Positions 61,228 to 62,438 of a DNA stretch of 62,438 nt are shown in pieces. A program made the translations under genes and the position numbers. Origin of the DNA: DASSKW01 sp035701115 (lineage in GTDB: Bacteria > Pseudomonadota > Gammaproteobacteria > Natronospirales > REEB76); contig DASSOA010000158.1 of NCBI GenBank assembly GCA_035701115.1, positions 1 to 62,438 on the forward strand. Direction: 5' to 3'. Below the pieces are notes generated by a model that saw only the letters and a program-made list of their open reading frames with translations, was not told the DNA's origin and did no database searches. The number at the start of each line of letters is the position of its first letter. The first letter of the stretch is position 1.

Positions 61228-61624
61228 TATCCGCCCGTCGCACCTGATTGCGATGCTGGTGCTGATGATCCACGTCATCGCCGCACTGGTGTGCGCACAG
61301 TTACCGCTGTCGCTGCTGAGCCGGCTGGTGCTGCTGCTGGCCGTGACCGGCAGTCTGATGTGCAATGGTGTGCTGTACCGGAAGCGTACGCCTCGACGTC
61401 TGTCCTGGTCGCAGGAACAGGGTTGGCGGCTGACAGGCAGGGACGGCCGGAATCTGGAGGTCGAACTGCTTCCGGAAGCCTACATCGGCGGCTGGCTGCT
61501 GGTGGCGCGCTTTCGGGATGCAACCGGACGCACGCATGCGGTGATGCTGGCACAGGACAGTGCGCGTGCCGATGGTCTGCGACGCTTGCGGGTGCTGCTG
61601 CGCTTCGGAACACCCAAATCGTGA
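61175..61624 (+). CDS. YgfX/CptA-like inner membrane protein
   Basis: 149 aa from this start. Two adjacent membrane helices (about 27-44 and 51-63: AMLVLMIHVIAALVCA region and LVLLLAVTGSLMCNG) and a soluble C-terminal part with LTGRDGRNLEVELLPEAYI. Resembles YgfX, the gene that follows sdhE in E. coli and was called CptA (toxin of a proposed type IV system with SdhE). The toxin role is disputed and not implied by sequence. It overlaps sdhE by 53 bases; a GTG at 61190 or ATG at 61163 are alternatives. Confidence 0.7.
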   Translation: MKLKPVSSKPYVEPLILDIRPSHLIAMLVLMIHVIAALVCAQLPLSLLSRLVLLLAVTGSLMCNGVLYRKRTPRRLSWSQEQGWRLTGRDGRNLEVELLPEAYIGGWLLVARFRDATGRTHAVMLAQDSARADGLRRLRVLLRFGTPKS

Positions 61625-61652
61625 TTTGCAATCGGCTTGCGGTGCCGGCGAG

Positions 61653-62438
61653 CTAGGGCCAGATGACGTCGAGATGATTGCCGGCAAAATTGGCCGGCAC
61701 CAGTACCGTGCTGTGTGGTGCGCGCCGGGTTTCAGCCTCAGGGTAATCCAGTGTGTAGTGCAGGCCGCGGCTTTCCTTTCGAGACATTGCCGACTGCACG
61801 ATAAGCCCGGCAACCTGGGCCAGGTTGCGCAATTCGATCAAGTCGTTGGTGATGCGGAAATTGCCGTAATACTCTTCGATCTCGCGCAGCAGGAGTTCGA
61901 TCCGGCTCGCAGCCCGCTTCAGGCGCTTGTTGGTACGCACGATGCCCACGTAGTCCCACATGAAATGACGCAGTTCGCTCCAGTTGTGGGACACCACAAC
62001 TTCTTCATCGGAATCGGTCACCCGGCTTTCATCCCATTTTGGTAACGCGTCGGGCAATTCGACGGCATGGTCGCGCGTGGTGATGTCGTGTGCCGCCGCG
62101 GTGCCAAACACCAGGCATTCCAGCAGGGAATTGCTGGCCATGCGGTTGGCACCATGCAGGCCGGTAAAGGCAGTTTCTCCGATCGCATACAGGCCGGGCA
62201 GATCGGTGCGGCCGTGCAGATCCGTGAGCACGCCGCCACAGGTGTAATGTGCGGCGGGCACGACCGGTATCGGACCGGCCGCCATGTCGAATCCGAAATC
62301 AAGACAGCGTGCGTAGATGGTCGGAAAATGTTCCTGGATGAATTCCCTGGAACGATGGCTGATATCGAGCAGCACGTGGTCGGCACCGAGCCGTTTCATT
62401 TCATGGTCAATGGCTCTGGCGACAATGTCGCGGGGCGC
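61653..62438 (-). CDS. nadB: L-aspartate oxidase, partial (N-terminus outside window)
   Basis: The visible 261 C-terminal residues belong to L-aspartate oxidase, first step of quinolinate/NAD synthesis. FAD/substrate site: IPVVPAAHYTCGGVLTDLHG and GLYAIGETAFTGLHGANRMA, followed by SNSLLECLVFGTAAA. The C-terminal helical domain includes RGLHYTLDYPE. The frame runs through base 62438 without a stop. It is distinguished from SdhA by HYTCGG and by the shorter C-terminus. It converges with ygfX, 28 bases apart. Confidence 0.95.
   Translation of the reverse strand, partial: APRDIVARAIDHEMKRLGADHVLLDISHRSREFIQEHFPTIYARCLDFGFDMAAGPIPVVPAAHYTCGGVLTDLHGRTDLPGLYAIGETAFTGLHGANRMASNSLLECLVFGTAAAHDITTRDHAVELPDALPKWDESRVTDSDEEVVVSHNWSELRHFMWDYVGIVRTNKRLKRAASRIELLLREIEEYYGNFRITNDLIELRNLAQVAGLIVQSAMSRKESRGLHYTLDYPEAETRRAPHSTVLVPANFAGNHLDVIWP

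Noticed and set aside
61175..61624. sdhE-ygfX as a functional type IV toxin-antitoxin system
   Set aside because: SdhE is a flavinylation factor encoded right after sdhB; calling it an antitoxin would rest only on an old and disputed proposal.

Overview
This window is a core-genome segment of a Gram-negative proteobacterium, most likely a gammaproteobacterium outside the Enterobacterales. Reasons: the block rpsB-tsf-pyrH-frr-uppS-cdsA-dxr-rseP-bamA-skp-lpxD-fabZ-lpxA-lpxB-rnhB-dnaE-accA, the block pyrG-kdsA-eno-ftsB-ispD-ispF-truD, surE-pcm-nlpD-rpoS, and sdhE-ygfX beside nadB. The rpfE-like/recJ/prfB/lysS cluster recalls Xanthomonadales and some Betaproteobacteria. Genus cannot be decided from the sequence. 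Base composition looks even, moderately GC-rich throughout. I see no insertion sequence, prophage, CRISPR array, tRNA or rRNA gene, and no gap above 300 bases without a gene.

Layout. 1-4701: a partial GTP-type PEP carboxykinase (minus), then a degenerate GT51 transglycosylase-like membrane protein, the helicase yoaA and tsaB. 4762-9321: a phosphate-response locus phoB-phoR-olsB-olsA-phoU with PHO-box-like sites, which places phosphorus-free ornithine lipid synthesis inside the Pho genes. 9408-9911: dsbB. 9908-16886 (minus): map-glnD-dapC-dapD-ArsC-like-dapE, tightly coupled, read divergently from rpsB. 17164-44912 (plus): a nearly unbroken array for translation, membrane lipid, isoprenoid, lipid A and outer-membrane biogenesis, DNA replication, CTP, Kdo and enolase. 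45030-49031: an Smr protein (minus), then the surE-pcm-nlpD-rpoS stress operon. 49058-57192: an Mth938-like gene (minus), rpfE-like, recJ, prfB with its programmed frameshift, lysS, an m5C methyltransferase gene and ygfZ (minus). 57310-61624: succinate dehydrogenase with both assembly-factor types (SDHAF4-like and SdhE) and ygfX. The window ends inside nadB (minus).

How the genes work together. The central array couples peptide-chain synthesis (S2, EF-Ts, RRF, RF2, LysRS, TilS) with envelope building: undecaprenyl-PP, CDP-DAG, the MEP pathway through dxr/ispD/ispF, lipid A through lpxD/A/B and fabZ, Kdo through kdsA, and outer-membrane proteins through BamA/Skp. Many genes overlap by 1-4 bases, consistent with translational coupling.

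The window is mainly conserved housekeeping sequence. The most unusual points are a GT51 pseudoenzyme with both catalytic glutamates replaced, PHO boxes in front of olsBA and phoU, a strong hairpin that hides the pyrG ribosome binding site, a KdsA whose metal/Asn switch position is Asp, and a basic histone-like tail on ribosomal protein S2. I did not find a clearly novel multi-gene system.
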